Below, one piece after another: positions 7,795-15,917 of a stretch of 19,015 bases of DNA. The notes beneath the pieces were generated by a model that did not search any database, was not told where the DNA came from, and saw nothing but the letters and a program-made list of their open reading frames with translations. The stretch's first letter is position 1, and each line of letters begins with the position of its first letter. The position numbers were made by a program, and so were the translations under genes. Location of the stretch: positions 1 through 19,015 of the forward strand of contig CAZASZ010000039.1 of NCBI GenBank assembly GCA_964487925.1, in the 5' to 3' direction. Source of the stretch: RI-283 sp964487925 (GTDB taxonomy: Bacteria > Pseudomonadota > Gammaproteobacteria > SZUA-140).

Positions 7795-8004
7795 ATGTAC
7801 CTGAAACAGATCAGCAGTGGAGACAAGGTCGAAATCCTGGACCCGAAGGAGATGTTCGATCCCTTTTCAGCCAAAGTCCAGGGACGCCGTCACGCTGGAG
7901 AGGAGATGCAGGAGACCGAGCCTTTTGACAAGTCCGACTTATGCTTCCTGTCGAACGAGGCCATGCCGCGCTGCTGGACCGACCCGAAATATCATTCGGG
8001 ATAG
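7795..8004 (+). CDS. small conserved-looking protein of unknown function (69 aa)
   Basis: I do not recognise a functional domain. The 69-aa product is soluble-looking, highly charged, with no signal peptide or membrane segment. The N-terminal half (SGDKVEILDPKEMFDPF, residues 8-24) and C-terminal half (FLSNEAMPRCWTDPKY, 51-66) look like constrained blocks. Its two cysteines are C50 and C60. From memory it resembles a family of roughly 70-aa gammaproteobacterial proteins sometimes loosely labelled acetyltransferase; the protein is far too short for such an enzyme, so I do not adopt that name. Evidence that it is a gene: AGGAGG at 7782-7787, 7 nt before the ATG, the best ribosome binding site in the window, and a terminator-like hairpin after the stop. 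It stands alone between an LPS gene and map. Confidence 0.72.
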   Translation: MYLKQISSGDKVEILDPKEMFDPFSAKVQGRRHAGEEMQETEPFDKSDLCFLSNEAMPRCWTDPKYHSG

Positions 8005-8060
8005 CCCATCCCCCTAGCGAGGCGTCTTCAACAAAGCCTGGCGCGTTCGGGGGAGTAGCA

Positions 8061-8086
8061 CAAGGGGTGCGGGCCTTGCTGTTTTT
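8061..8086 (+). terminator. probable intrinsic terminator after the 69-aa gene
   Basis: CAAGG 8061-8065 pairs with CCTTG 8074-8078 around an 8-nt loop, followed by CTGTTTTT ending at 8086. The stem is short, so termination may be partial. Just upstream a second folded segment pairs CCCCC 8010-8014 with GGGGG 8049-8053 and AGGC 8020-8023 with GCCT 8036-8039. This suggests the 69-aa gene is its own transcript, separate from map. Confidence 0.45.
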
Positions 8087-8149
8087 ATGCCTATGGTGAA
8101 ACGGCACCAAGGGCACGGTTATTTCTGAGCACACATAAACGGATAGCGA

Positions 8150-8917
8150 ATGACAGTTACGATCAAGACCCCTGAAGAAATCGAAAAGATGCGCGTAGCC
8201 GGCCGCCTAGGTGGCGAGGTCCTTACCATGATAGTCCCCCAAGTCCAGGCCGGCGTCACGACCGAAGAGCTGGACCGTATCTGTCATGACTACATCGTCA
8301 ACGAGCAGAAAGCGATCCCCGCGCCACTCAACTATCACGGCTTTCCCAAGTCGATCTGTACCTCAGTAAACCATCAGGTCTGTCACGGCATCCCCGGAGA
8401 CAAGCGCCTGAAGAACGGTGACATCGTCAATGTCGATATCACCGTTATTAAGGATGGTTACCACGGCGATACCAGCATGATGTTCCTAGTCGGCTCTACC
8501 TCCGTGATCGCCAAGCGCGTCTGTCAGATCAGTCGGGAGTGCATGTGTATCGGGATCGAGATGGTCCGCCCCGGCATTCAGCTTGGCGACATCGGTCACG
8601 CCATACAGCAGCACGCCGAAGGCCAGGGCATGTCAGTCGTTCGGGAATATTGTGGCCATGGCATCGGCAGGGTCTTTCACGAAGAACCTCAGGTCCTGCA
8701 CTATGGATATCCTGGGACCGGACTGGTCCTCGAACCCGGTATGATCTTCACGATCGAACCCATGATCAACGTAGGGAAGCGTAATGTCCGCCAGTTATCC
8801 GATGGTTGGACGGTGGTCACAAAAGACCGTAGCCTGTCAGCCCAGTGGGAACACACGATCCTGGTCACGGACGACGGTTTCGAGGTCCTGACGCTGCGCG
8901 ACGGCGACTCCATGTGA
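8150..8917 (+). CDS. map: type I methionine aminopeptidase
   Basis: Map removes the initiator methionine from nascent proteins whose second residue is small; it is a cytoplasmic dimetal enzyme. The 255-aa product aligns along its whole length with E. coli Map (264 aa). The five metal ligands are D96, D107, H170, E203 and E234, in the contexts NVDITV, HGDTS, CGHGIG, TIEPM and WEHTI. The catalytic histidine H79 lies in VCHGIP. It lacks the few extra C-terminal residues of the E. coli enzyme. The ATG at 8150 has only a weak GGAT upstream. It is followed after 22 nt by glnD, as in enterobacteria, but rpsB is not its upstream neighbour here; the upstream gene is the 69-aa protein. Confidence 0.97.
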   Translation: MTVTIKTPEEIEKMRVAGRLGGEVLTMIVPQVQAGVTTEELDRICHDYIVNEQKAIPAPLNYHGFPKSICTSVNHQVCHGIPGDKRLKNGDIVNVDITVIKDGYHGDTSMMFLVGSTSVIAKRVCQISRECMCIGIEMVRPGIQLGDIGHAIQQHAEGQGMSVVREYCGHGIGRVFHEEPQVLHYGYPGTGLVLEPGMIFTIEPMINVGKRNVRQLSDGWTVVTKDRSLSAQWEHTILVTDDGFEVLTLRDGDSM

Positions 8918-8931
8918 CCGGGCAACCCCGG
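8918..8931 (+). promoter_or_regulatory. hairpin in the map-glnD junction
   Basis: Immediately after the map TGA, CCGGG 8918-8922 can pair with CCCGG 8927-8931 around CAAC. It ends 8 nt before the glnD ATG, where a Shine-Dalgarno would normally sit, and no good Shine-Dalgarno is visible. It may limit glnD translation; it could also be chance in GC-rich DNA. Confidence 0.25.
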
Positions 8932-8939
8932 CTAAAGTC

Positions 8940-11642
8940 ATGAATAAGCGAACCCCATCGCCAGAATACCGTCGTCGCGCACTCGATCGACTGCCCACCG
9001 ATCATCACCTCGATACGACAGACCTCTTAAAGGTACTTTCAATCGAGCTACCTAGCGGCGAGACGGGTTGCGGCGATATGCGCACCTTGGTGAAACAAGG
9101 CCGCGACGTCCTGGCGGAACAATTTGCTCACGGTACCCGCGCCTCGGTGTTAATCCATCGTCAGAGCGACTTTATAGACCGCATCATCCTGGAGATCTGG
9201 AAGCGTTATCTCCCGAGCGGCGAAGACGGAGTCGCCCTCGTCGCTGTCGGAGGATATGGCCGCGCCGAACTCCACCCCAGATCCGATGTCGACCTCTTGA
9301 TCCTGATCAAATCATCGAAGTTCAAGCACTACCAATCGCGAATCGAATCACTTGTGGCCGCCCTCTGGGACTGCGGCCTAGATATCGGGCACAGCGTGCG
9401 TAGCGTTGAGGAATGCGTCGAGGAGGCCACCGGGGACGTCACGATCATGACCAACTTGATCGAGTCCAGACTATTGAGTGGCGACCCCGCGCTCTATAGC
9501 CGTCTCTGCGAGTCAATCACAACCGACCATATCTGGTCGGCAAATGCCTTCTTCGCTGCCAAACGCGAGGAACAGGCCACCCGCCATCGAAAATTCCGGG
9601 ACACCGCATACAACCTCGAACCTAATATCAAAGAAGGCCCGGGAGGACTGCGCGATCTACAGATGATCAGCTGGGTTGCAAAGCGCTATTTCGGAGCCAA
9701 TACAACCGCCGAACTCGTACAGCATGGTTTTCTGACCGAAAACGAGCACTACGACCTGACGCGTTGCCAAGACCACCTTTGGCAGGTCCGCTACGCCCTG
9801 CACGTGCAGACCGGACGGAACGAAAATCGCCTGCTCTTCGACCTACAACGCGAACTCGCGATCCAATTCGGCTACAGAGACGACAAGACCTCGATCGCGG
9901 TAGAGAAGTTCATGCAGGCCTACTACCGTGTGATCACAACCCTGAGCAGGCTCAACGAAATGTTGCTGCAAATCTTTGACGAGGTCACGCTCAGTCATAC
10001 CGAGCCCGTCAAGATTACGCCTATCAATCGCCGCTTCCAGTCCTATAACGGATTTATCGAGGTCAAGCACGCCAACGTCTTCAAGCGCTACCCCTTCGCC
10101 CTGCTGGAGATTTTTCTGATCCTTCAGCAACACCCGGAGCTCAAGGGCGTTCGCGCGGAAACCATCCGATTGATTCGCCATCACACCTACCTGATAGACG
10201 ATAATTTTCGAGATGACCTGGGCTGCCGCAGCCTCTTTCTCGATATCCTACGCCAGCCCAGCGGAATTACACACGAACTGCGCCGAATGAACCGCTATGG
10301 AGTCCTGGCTGCCTATTGCCTGCCGTTCAAACAGATCGTCGGACGCATGCAGTATGACCTCTTCCATGCCTACACCGTTGATGAGCACACGCTCAACGTC
10401 GTCAGCAATGTGCGAAAATTCACGCTCGCCGAATACACCAACGAGGCCCCGCTCTGCCACGAGGTTATCGCCGAGATACCTAAACTCGAAATCCTCTATA
10501 TTGCGGCTTTTTTTCACGACATCGCCAAGGGTCGCGGTGGCAATCATTCCGAACTCGGTGCTATAGATGCCGTCGACTTCTGTGTCCAACATGGTCTCAG
10601 CAGGTATGACTCAGCCCTAGTGGCATGGCTCATACGCCAACACCTAGTCATGTCCCAAACCGCCCAGAAGGCGGATATCGGCAACGCCGATGTCATCGGC
10701 GAGTTCGCCCGACAGATGGGAGACGAGCAACACCTGAATCACCTCTTCCTGCTCACGGTAGCCGATATTCGCGGCACTAATCCCGAGATCTGGAGCAACT
10801 GGAAGGCCACACTCCTAAACGGGCTATATATGGCTACTCGGCGCTATCTGAGACGCGGACTCGAGACCCCATGGGACCGTGTGGATCAGCTCCGTGAACA
10901 GCAATCGCTGGCCCGAACCCGACTTAGCGACATCCCAGCGGAAGAGATTGAGCGAATATGGCGACGTTTGGACGAGGGGTATTTCGTTCGCCACACCAGC
11001 GTAGAGATCGAATGGCATACCAGAACCCTGCTCCAGATCGGCGACGCTGTCCCACATGTCGAAGTGCACTACGACCCCACCCGAGGCCTCAGTCAGGTCC
11101 TGGTCTACAGTAGAGACACTCGCTACCTATTTGCCACCACGGCCGTCACGCTGGATCGCCTGAGGTTGAATATCGTAGACGCGCGGATTAGCACAACCAG
11201 CGACGGCTACGCACTTAACACCTTCGTGGTATTGAACGAAGAAAATGAACCCATACTGGATCCTGAAGATATCACGCGTATTACCGATATGCTGACAAGC
11301 GTCCTAACCGATGGCAAGGTCCCTGCCGTCAACACGTCCAGACGTCGCTCACGCCGCCACCGTCATTTCACTATACCCACAGAGATCCTGTTTAGTGATG
11401 ACCTCCAGCATCGCTTCACGGTGGTCGATCTCAGTACGGCAGACCACCCCGGACTTCTAGCCCAAGTCGGACTGGCCTTCATGGACTTCGGTGCCCGAGT
11501 CCATAGCGCGCGAATATCGACCTTTGGCGAGCGGGTCGACGACATCTTTCAGATCACCGACCAGGACGGCCAGCCGCTTCAGGACGAGGCCCAGATGAAT
11601 GCCTTGAGCAAACTGATTCACGAGCGCCTCAGCGTTTTTTGA
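8940..11642 (+). CDS. glnD: bifunctional [protein-PII] uridylyltransferase/uridylyl-removing enzyme
   Basis: GlnD is the glutamine sensor of nitrogen regulation. It uridylylates PII (GlnB/GlnK) when glutamine is low and removes the group when glutamine is high. The 900-aa product matches the family (E. coli 890). The nucleotidyltransferase domain has GGYGRAELHPRSDVD, with G104-G105 and metal ligands D116 and D118. The GlnD-type linker includes NIKEGPGGLRDLQ. The HD hydrolase domain has FHDIAKGRGGNHSE, with H526 and D527. Two ACT domains, which bind glutamine, occupy about 700-790 and 825-900. The ATG at 8940 has no clear Shine-Dalgarno, and a 5-bp hairpin (CCGGG/CCCGG, 8918-8931) sits just before it. 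Its stop codon overlaps the downstream rhombosortase frame, so it probably belongs to the same transcript. Confidence 0.97.
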   Translation: MNKRTPSPEYRRRALDRLPTDHHLDTTDLLKVLSIELPSGETGCGDMRTLVKQGRDVLAEQFAHGTRASVLIHRQSDFIDRIILEIWKRYLPSGEDGVALVAVGGYGRAELHPRSDVDLLILIKSSKFKHYQSRIESLVAALWDCGLDIGHSVRSVEECVEEATGDVTIMTNLIESRLLSGDPALYSRLCESITTDHIWSANAFFAAKREEQATRHRKFRDTAYNLEPNIKEGPGGLRDLQMISWVAKRYFGANTTAELVQHGFLTENEHYDLTRCQDHLWQVRYALHVQTGRNENRLLFDLQRELAIQFGYRDDKTSIAVEKFMQAYYRVITTLSRLNEMLLQIFDEVTLSHTEPVKITPINRRFQSYNGFIEVKHANVFKRYPFALLEIFLILQQHPELKGVRAETIRLIRHHTYLIDDNFRDDLGCRSLFLDILRQPSGITHELRRMNRYGVLAAYCLPFKQIVGRMQYDLFHAYTVDEHTLNVVSNVRKFTLAEYTNEAPLCHEVIAEIPKLEILYIAAFFHDIAKGRGGNHSELGAIDAVDFCVQHGLSRYDSALVAWLIRQHLVMSQTAQKADIGNADVIGEFARQMGDEQHLNHLFLLTVADIRGTNPEIWSNWKATLLNGLYMATRRYLRRGLETPWDRVDQLREQQSLARTRLSDIPAEEIERIWRRLDEGYFVRHTSVEIEWHTRTLLQIGDAVPHVEVHYDPTRGLSQVLVYSRDTRYLFATTAVTLDRLRLNIVDARISTTSDGYALNTFVVLNEENEPILDPEDITRITDMLTSVLTDGKVPAVNTSRRRSRRHRHFTIPTEILFSDDLQHRFTVVDLSTADHPGLLAQVGLAFMDFGARVHSARISTFGERVDDIFQITDQDGQPLQDEAQMNALSKLIHERLSVF

Positions 11643-11647
11643 CCGCG

Positions 11648-12238
11648 ATGCCGCTGCCCACAATGGATCGGAACCGACTGATCCTGCCCCTGATCATCAG
11701 CATCGTTTGCGTCCTGGCGCTCGCCTTAGGTCATGAGGTCACACAATGGTTGCGCTACGACCGGCCGGCCATTCTCGAAGGTGATGCCTGGCGCCTGCTG
11801 ACGGGCCACCTGACTCATCTCGGCTGGCCTCACCTACTGATGAATCTGATCGGTCTCTGGCTGCTTTGGATGCTCTACGGGGACTGCATGAGCAACCGTT
11901 TGTGGTGGGGCATGATCCTACTAAGCGGTCTGGGCATCTCGCTGGGCTTAATGATGTTCAATCCAAACCTGATTTGGTACGTGGGTCTGTCGGGTGTCCT
12001 GCACGGCGTGTTCAGTTGCGGTATCATCTGCCGTCTAAGGACTGGCGTCAGAGGGGAATGGCTCATGTTAACCCTGCTGACCATCAAGCTCGGATGGGAA
12101 CAATTCTACGGCAGCGTTCCCGGTTCGGCCGAATTCGCTGGCGGCCCGGTCATTGTCGACGCGCACCTCTATGGCGCGATCGTCGGCGCACTGTTCAGCT
12201 TCATTGTCCCACTAAATAAGACTCGATCATCGGAATGA
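11648..12238 (+). CDS. rrtA: rhombosortase (rhomboid-family intramembrane serine protease)
   Basis: This roughly 196-aa polytopic membrane protein belongs to the rhomboid superfamily. Catalytic features are HLLMN (the H-x3-N oxyanion-side motif), GLSGVLHG with the nucleophile serine, and DAHLYGA with the catalytic histidine. Counting from a TTG at 11639 these are H65/N69, S118 and H176. The short length and the GLSG-x-LHG form match the rhombosortase subfamily, which is known to process proteins bearing a GlyGly-CTERM tail; no such substrate is in this window. Three starts are possible: TTG 11639 overlapping the glnD stop as TTGA, ATG 11648, or ATG 11663; none has a good ribosome binding site. 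Its stop overlaps the dapC start as ATGA. Its place between nitrogen and lysine genes is unexpected for its function. Confidence 0.83.
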   Translation: MPLPTMDRNRLILPLIISIVCVLALALGHEVTQWLRYDRPAILEGDAWRLLTGHLTHLGWPHLLMNLIGLWLLWMLYGDCMSNRLWWGMILLSGLGISLGLMMFNPNLIWYVGLSGVLHGVFSCGIICRLRTGVRGEWLMLTLLTIKLGWEQFYGSVPGSAEFAGGPVIVDAHLYGAIVGALFSFIVPLNKTRSSE

Positions 12239-13428
12239 ATACCGACCTTAACCGCTTGCAACCCTACCCATTCGAGCGCCTTGCAGCCCTCAAGGCCGGC
12301 ATCGAGCCCCAGCGGCCCGACGCCATTACACTCGCGATCGGCGAGCCAAAACACCCGCACCCGGAATTTGTCAGCATCGCGCTCCAAGGGCGCCTCGACG
12401 GCCTCGAACGCTACCCCACCACCCGCGGGTCAGACGCCTTGCGTGACGGAATCGCGCATTGGCTTCGTCAGCGCTTCGCGCTGCCGGAGGACGCTATCAG
12501 CCATGATTGCCACGTCCTGCCAGTCAACGGCACGCGGGAGGCCTTGTTCGCTTTCGCCCAATGCGTAATCGACCGCCACCACGATCCCGTCGTCGTGATG
12601 CCGAACCCCTTTTATCAGATCTACGAGGGCGCCTGCCTGTTGGCTGGGGCCGAACCCTGGTACCTGAATACGACCGCCGAGACCGGCTGGTTGCCTGATT
12701 TCGGAACAGTGCCCGAACGTGTCTGGCAACGCACACAGCTCGTTTATATCTGCTCGCCATCCAACCCCACTGGTAAGGTCATCGGAATTCCGGAATTGCA
12801 GCAATTAGTCGACCTCGCAGAGCGCCATGACTTCGTCATCGCCTCCGACGAGTGTTATTCGGAAATCTATCAGGACGAGGACGCGCCACCCTGCGGCCTT
12901 CTCGAGGCGGCCTGGCAAATGGGTAACACAGCATTCCGTCGCTGCATGGTCTTCCACAGCCTGTCGAAGCGTTCCAACCTGCCGGGTATGCGTTCAGGTT
13001 TCGTGGCCGGTGACGCCGGACTGATTGCTCAATTCCTGCGCTATCGCACCTACCACGGCTGTTCGATGTCACCCTACCATCAGTTGGCAAGTATCAAAGC
13101 GTGGGAAGACGAGGCCCACGTCCGTAAAAACCGCGACCGCTACCGCGAGAAGTTTTCCGTCGCCACCGAGATCCTATCGGGCGTAATGGAATTCGAGATC
13201 CCTCCGGCCAGCTTCTATCTATGGCCGCGAACACCAATCGACGATGCCGAATTCGCTAAAGGACTGTTCGCGAAACAGAATGTGACCGTCCTGCCCGGGA
13301 GTTACCTTTCCCGCGACGCCCACGACATCAACCCCGGTGCGCATCGTGTCCGTATCGCCCTGGTCGCGCCGCTTGCGGAATGTATCACGGCGTTGCAACG
13401 TATCCGGGACCATGCCGAGGGGCTATAA
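12235..13428 (+). CDS. dapC: succinyldiaminopimelate transaminase
   Basis: DapC is a PLP-dependent aminotransferase that converts N-succinyl-2-amino-6-ketopimelate to N-succinyl-L,L-diaminopimelate, using glutamate as amino donor, in meso-diaminopimelate and lysine synthesis. The 397-aa protein shows the class I aminotransferase signatures NPTG at 177-180, SDECYSEIY with D205 and Y208, and the PLP-lysine motif SLSKRSNLPGMRSG with K245. A C-terminal RVRIALVAP carries the carboxylate-binding arginine. The N-terminus LQPYPFERLAALK and LAIGEPKH are characteristic of the proteobacterial DapC family. Placement directly before dapD and dapE makes the substrate assignment firm. Many relatives use ArgD for this step, so a dedicated dapC is informative. 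The start overlaps the upstream stop. Confidence 0.94.
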   Translation: MNTDLNRLQPYPFERLAALKAGIEPQRPDAITLAIGEPKHPHPEFVSIALQGRLDGLERYPTTRGSDALRDGIAHWLRQRFALPEDAISHDCHVLPVNGTREALFAFAQCVIDRHHDPVVVMPNPFYQIYEGACLLAGAEPWYLNTTAETGWLPDFGTVPERVWQRTQLVYICSPSNPTGKVIGIPELQQLVDLAERHDFVIASDECYSEIYQDEDAPPCGLLEAAWQMGNTAFRRCMVFHSLSKRSNLPGMRSGFVAGDAGLIAQFLRYRTYHGCSMSPYHQLASIKAWEDEAHVRKNRDRYREKFSVATEILSGVMEFEIPPASFYLWPRTPIDDAEFAKGLFAKQNVTVLPGSYLSRDAHDINPGAHRVRIALVAPLAECITALQRIRDHAEGL

Positions 13429-13492
13429 TCTCTCAATCGCAATCACGAAAATACCGGGAAACGCACTCCGGCAGTCAAATGAGGAACATGCC

Positions 13493-14314
13493 ATGAACGC
13501 ACTACAAACCATCATCGAAGAGGCCTTCGAAGAGCGCAGCACGATCACGCCCAGGACTGTCGACACCCATGTCAAGGAGGCTGTCAGCGAGGTCATGGAT
13601 CGGCTGGATGATGGCGATCTGCGCGTAGCGGAACGTCAGGACGGCGAATGGGTTGTCAATCAGTGGCTCAAAAAAGCGGTCCTGCTCTCCTTTAGGATTG
13701 AAGATAACAATTTCATGAAGGGTGGTTTCACGAACTATTTCGACAAAGTCCCTTCCAAATACAGCGATCACAACTCGCGATCCTTTCGCGAGGCAGGCGT
13801 CCGTGTCGTTCCGCCCGCAACAGCCCGCCGCGGATCCTATATCGCACCCGGCGTCGTATTGATGCCCTCCTATGTCAACATTGGCGCTTATATCGACAGT
13901 GGGACCATGGTGGACACCTGGGCCACTGTCGGCTCCTGCGCGCAGATTGGCAAGAACGTCCACCTATCCGGCGGCGTTGGGATCGGCGGCGTGCTCGAAC
14001 CTCTGCAGGCGAACCCGACGATCATTGAGGACAACTGCTTCATCGGCGCCCGCTCCGAGATCGTTGAGGGAGTGATCGTCGGCGAAGGCGCGGTTATTTC
14101 CATGGGCGTCTACATCGGTCAGAGCACCAAGATCTATGACCGAACCGCAGGCACGATCACCTACGGGCAGGTCCCGCCCGGCGCTGTCGTCGTCCCCGGA
14201 AACCTGCCTTCAAAAGACGGGACCCACAGCCTCTACTGCGCGGTCATCATCAAACAAGTCGACGAAAAGACCCGTGGTAAGGTCGGTATTAACGAGCTAC
14301 TCAGGGATATCTAA
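13493..14314 (+). CDS. dapD: 2,3,4,5-tetrahydropyridine-2,6-dicarboxylate N-succinyltransferase
   Basis: DapD transfers succinyl from succinyl-CoA to tetrahydrodipicolinate, the first step of the succinylase branch of diaminopimelate synthesis. The 273-aa product is essentially the E. coli length (274). The N-terminal helical part ends near FMKGGFTNYFDKVP. A left-handed parallel beta-helix of hexapeptide repeats follows from about residue 105 to 215, with segments such as VVLMPSYVNIGAYIDSGTMV and NCFIGARSEIVEGVIVGEGA. D141 and E189 fall at the positions reported as catalytic in studied DapD enzymes. The ATG at 13493 has TGAGGA about 7 nt upstream; the open frame runs further upstream into dapC but that part is not DapD-like. 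The TAA overlaps the next start as TAATG. Confidence 0.96.
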   Translation: MNALQTIIEEAFEERSTITPRTVDTHVKEAVSEVMDRLDDGDLRVAERQDGEWVVNQWLKKAVLLSFRIEDNNFMKGGFTNYFDKVPSKYSDHNSRSFREAGVRVVPPATARRGSYIAPGVVLMPSYVNIGAYIDSGTMVDTWATVGSCAQIGKNVHLSGGVGIGGVLEPLQANPTIIEDNCFIGARSEIVEGVIVGEGAVISMGVYIGQSTKIYDRTAGTITYGQVPPGAVVVPGNLPSKDGTHSLYCAVIIKQVDEKTRGKVGINELLRDI

Positions 14315-14673
14315 TGACGACCCTGTACGGCATTCGGCAATGCGACACCTGCCGAAAAGCGATTCAATGGCTGGATCAACGAGGCGTTGAATATCGCTTC
14401 CATGACCTTCGCACGGATGGCCTGGATGCAGGCATGATCGAGGACTGGCTGACACATCTCCCGCTGTCCACTCTGATCAATCGCCGCAGTACAACTTGGC
14501 GCTCGCTCGACAAGGCGGCACAGGAGCGGTTGAGTGATGGCGACTGGCGGGAACTGCTTCCGGCCCATCCCACTCTGATCAAACGTCCGCTGCTACGGCA
14601 TGCCGGGACAATCGTCGTCGGCCTGAGTGATATCCAGGCCAATGATCTAGCCCGCGAGCCAATAGGCGCATGA
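14314..14673 (+). CDS. Spx/ArsC-family thioredoxin-fold protein (YffB-like) with a CXXC motif
   Basis: This 119-aa protein belongs to the ArsC/Spx/MgsR family. It begins TLYGIRQCDTCRKAIQWLDQRG, with C10 and C13 as a CXXC, and contains YRFHDLRTDGL, LINRRSTTWRSLD and PTLIKRPLL, all typical of the YffB branch. E. coli YffB, which lies just before dapE as here, has CDTI and so lacks the second cysteine as I recall it; the CXXC here is more like Bacillus Spx or a redox-active form. Members have been linked to arsenate reductase-like, glutathione-dependent activity, but the biological role is unclear. Its ATG overlaps the dapD stop and its stop overlaps the dapE start, so it is translated from the dap transcript. 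Confidence 0.88.
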   Translation: MTTLYGIRQCDTCRKAIQWLDQRGVEYRFHDLRTDGLDAGMIEDWLTHLPLSTLINRRSTTWRSLDKAAQERLSDGDWRELLPAHPTLIKRPLLRHAGTIVVGLSDIQANDLAREPIGA

Positions 14674-15815
14674 CTCCGACGATTGCACTGGCACGCGAGC
14701 TCATCCAGCGCCCCTCTGTCACACCTGACGATGCGGATTGCCAAGAGCTTCTCAGCGAGCGACTGTCCGCTCTAGGTTTTCGGATCGAACGCCTGCCATT
14801 TGGCGACGTACACAACCTCTGGGCCGAATATGGACAAGACGGCCCGTTGTTTGCGTTCGCAGGACACACCGACGTTGTCCCGACAGGACCAGAAGCAAAA
14901 TGGGCGCATCCGCCCTTTGCCGCCGAAATAGTCGATGGACAACTCTACGGTCGGGGAGCGGCAGACATGAAAGGCAGCTTGGCCGCCATGGTCACGGCCT
15001 GCGAACGCCTGCTTTCCGGCAAATCAGCCCTACCTGGGCGGATCGCCTTCCTTATCACGAGTGATGAAGAAGGACCCGCCATAGACGGGACTCGCCGTGT
15101 CATCGAATGGCTGACGCAAAGCAGACGCACAATCGACTGGTGTCTAGTTGGCGAACCCAGTAGCGAGCAGCAGTTGGGCGACACCATCAAAAATGGGCGC
15201 AGAGGATCCTTAGGCGGCACCCTGACCGTGCAAGGGATACAAGGACATATTGCCTACCCACAGCTGGCCCGTAATCCGATTCATGAATGCGCACCGGTCC
15301 TGAGCGAGCTCTGTGCCAAACAATGGGATGCGGGAAACGAGTACTTCCCTCCCACGAGTTTCCAGATTTCCAGTATCGGTGCAGGCACCGGCGCAGACAA
15401 CGTAATCCCTGGACAGCTAGAGGTATGCTTCAACTTTCGCTATTCGACAGAGCAGACCGCCGAAGGCCTGAAAGCGTCCGTTGAACAGGCCTGCACACAG
15501 CACGGACTCCATTTCCAAATAGACTGGCGCCATTCCGGCGCACCGTTCCTGACCCCGGTCGGCAATCTGGTCGAAGCCAGCAGGGCAGCTATCGCAGCGG
15601 TATCCGGGATTGCGACCCGCCTGTCCACAGCTGGAGGGACCTCGGATGGACGTTTCATCGCGCCAACCGGGGCTCAGGTCATCGAACTAGGCCCTGTCAA
15701 CGCGACAATTCACCAAGTCGACGAATATGTGCTGGCCCGTGACCTTGATACCTTGTCATGCATCTATGAAAAGATTCTGCATCGCCTCTTTGATCCACAC
15801 GGGCACCAGGACTAG
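14670..15815 (+). CDS. dapE: succinyl-diaminopimelate desuccinylase
   Basis: DapE is a dizinc M20-family hydrolase that removes succinate from N-succinyl-L,L-diaminopimelate to give L,L-diaminopimelate. The 381-aa product matches the family (E. coli 375). Metal and catalytic residues are all present: H66 and D68 in GHTDVVPTG, D99 in GRGAADMKG, the catalytic base E133 with E134 in SDEEGPA, E162 in VGEPSS, and H348 in NATIHQVDE. The central GRRGSLGGTLTVQGIQGHIAYP belongs to the dimerisation domain. The start overlaps the previous stop as ATGA. With dapC and dapD upstream, it completes three consecutive steps of the succinylase pathway, and it appears to be the last gene of the unit. Confidence 0.97.
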   Translation: MTPTIALARELIQRPSVTPDDADCQELLSERLSALGFRIERLPFGDVHNLWAEYGQDGPLFAFAGHTDVVPTGPEAKWAHPPFAAEIVDGQLYGRGAADMKGSLAAMVTACERLLSGKSALPGRIAFLITSDEEGPAIDGTRRVIEWLTQSRRTIDWCLVGEPSSEQQLGDTIKNGRRGSLGGTLTVQGIQGHIAYPQLARNPIHECAPVLSELCAKQWDAGNEYFPPTSFQISSIGAGTGADNVIPGQLEVCFNFRYSTEQTAEGLKASVEQACTQHGLHFQIDWRHSGAPFLTPVGNLVEASRAAIAAVSGIATRLSTAGGTSDGRFIAPTGAQVIELGPVNATIHQVDEYVLARDLDTLSCIYEKILHRLFDPHGHQD

Positions 15816-15917
15816 AATAGGGCGAAAGGCAGGGTATCGCCGACAAGTGGGAAAATCGAGCTTGGCTCGGACATTCAAGGACTGATTGACGAACCCAATC
15901 ACCAAACGAGGCCCCGA

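Noticed and set aside
7527..7874. Minus-strand open frame of 115 codons overlapping the 69-aa gene
   Set aside because: No start context or motif. The plus-strand frame has AGGAGG and coherent sequence blocks.
13337..13492. Upstream extension of dapD into dapC
   Set aside because: The frame is open by chance inside dapC. DapD length and N-terminus fit the ATG at 13493, which has a Shine-Dalgarno.
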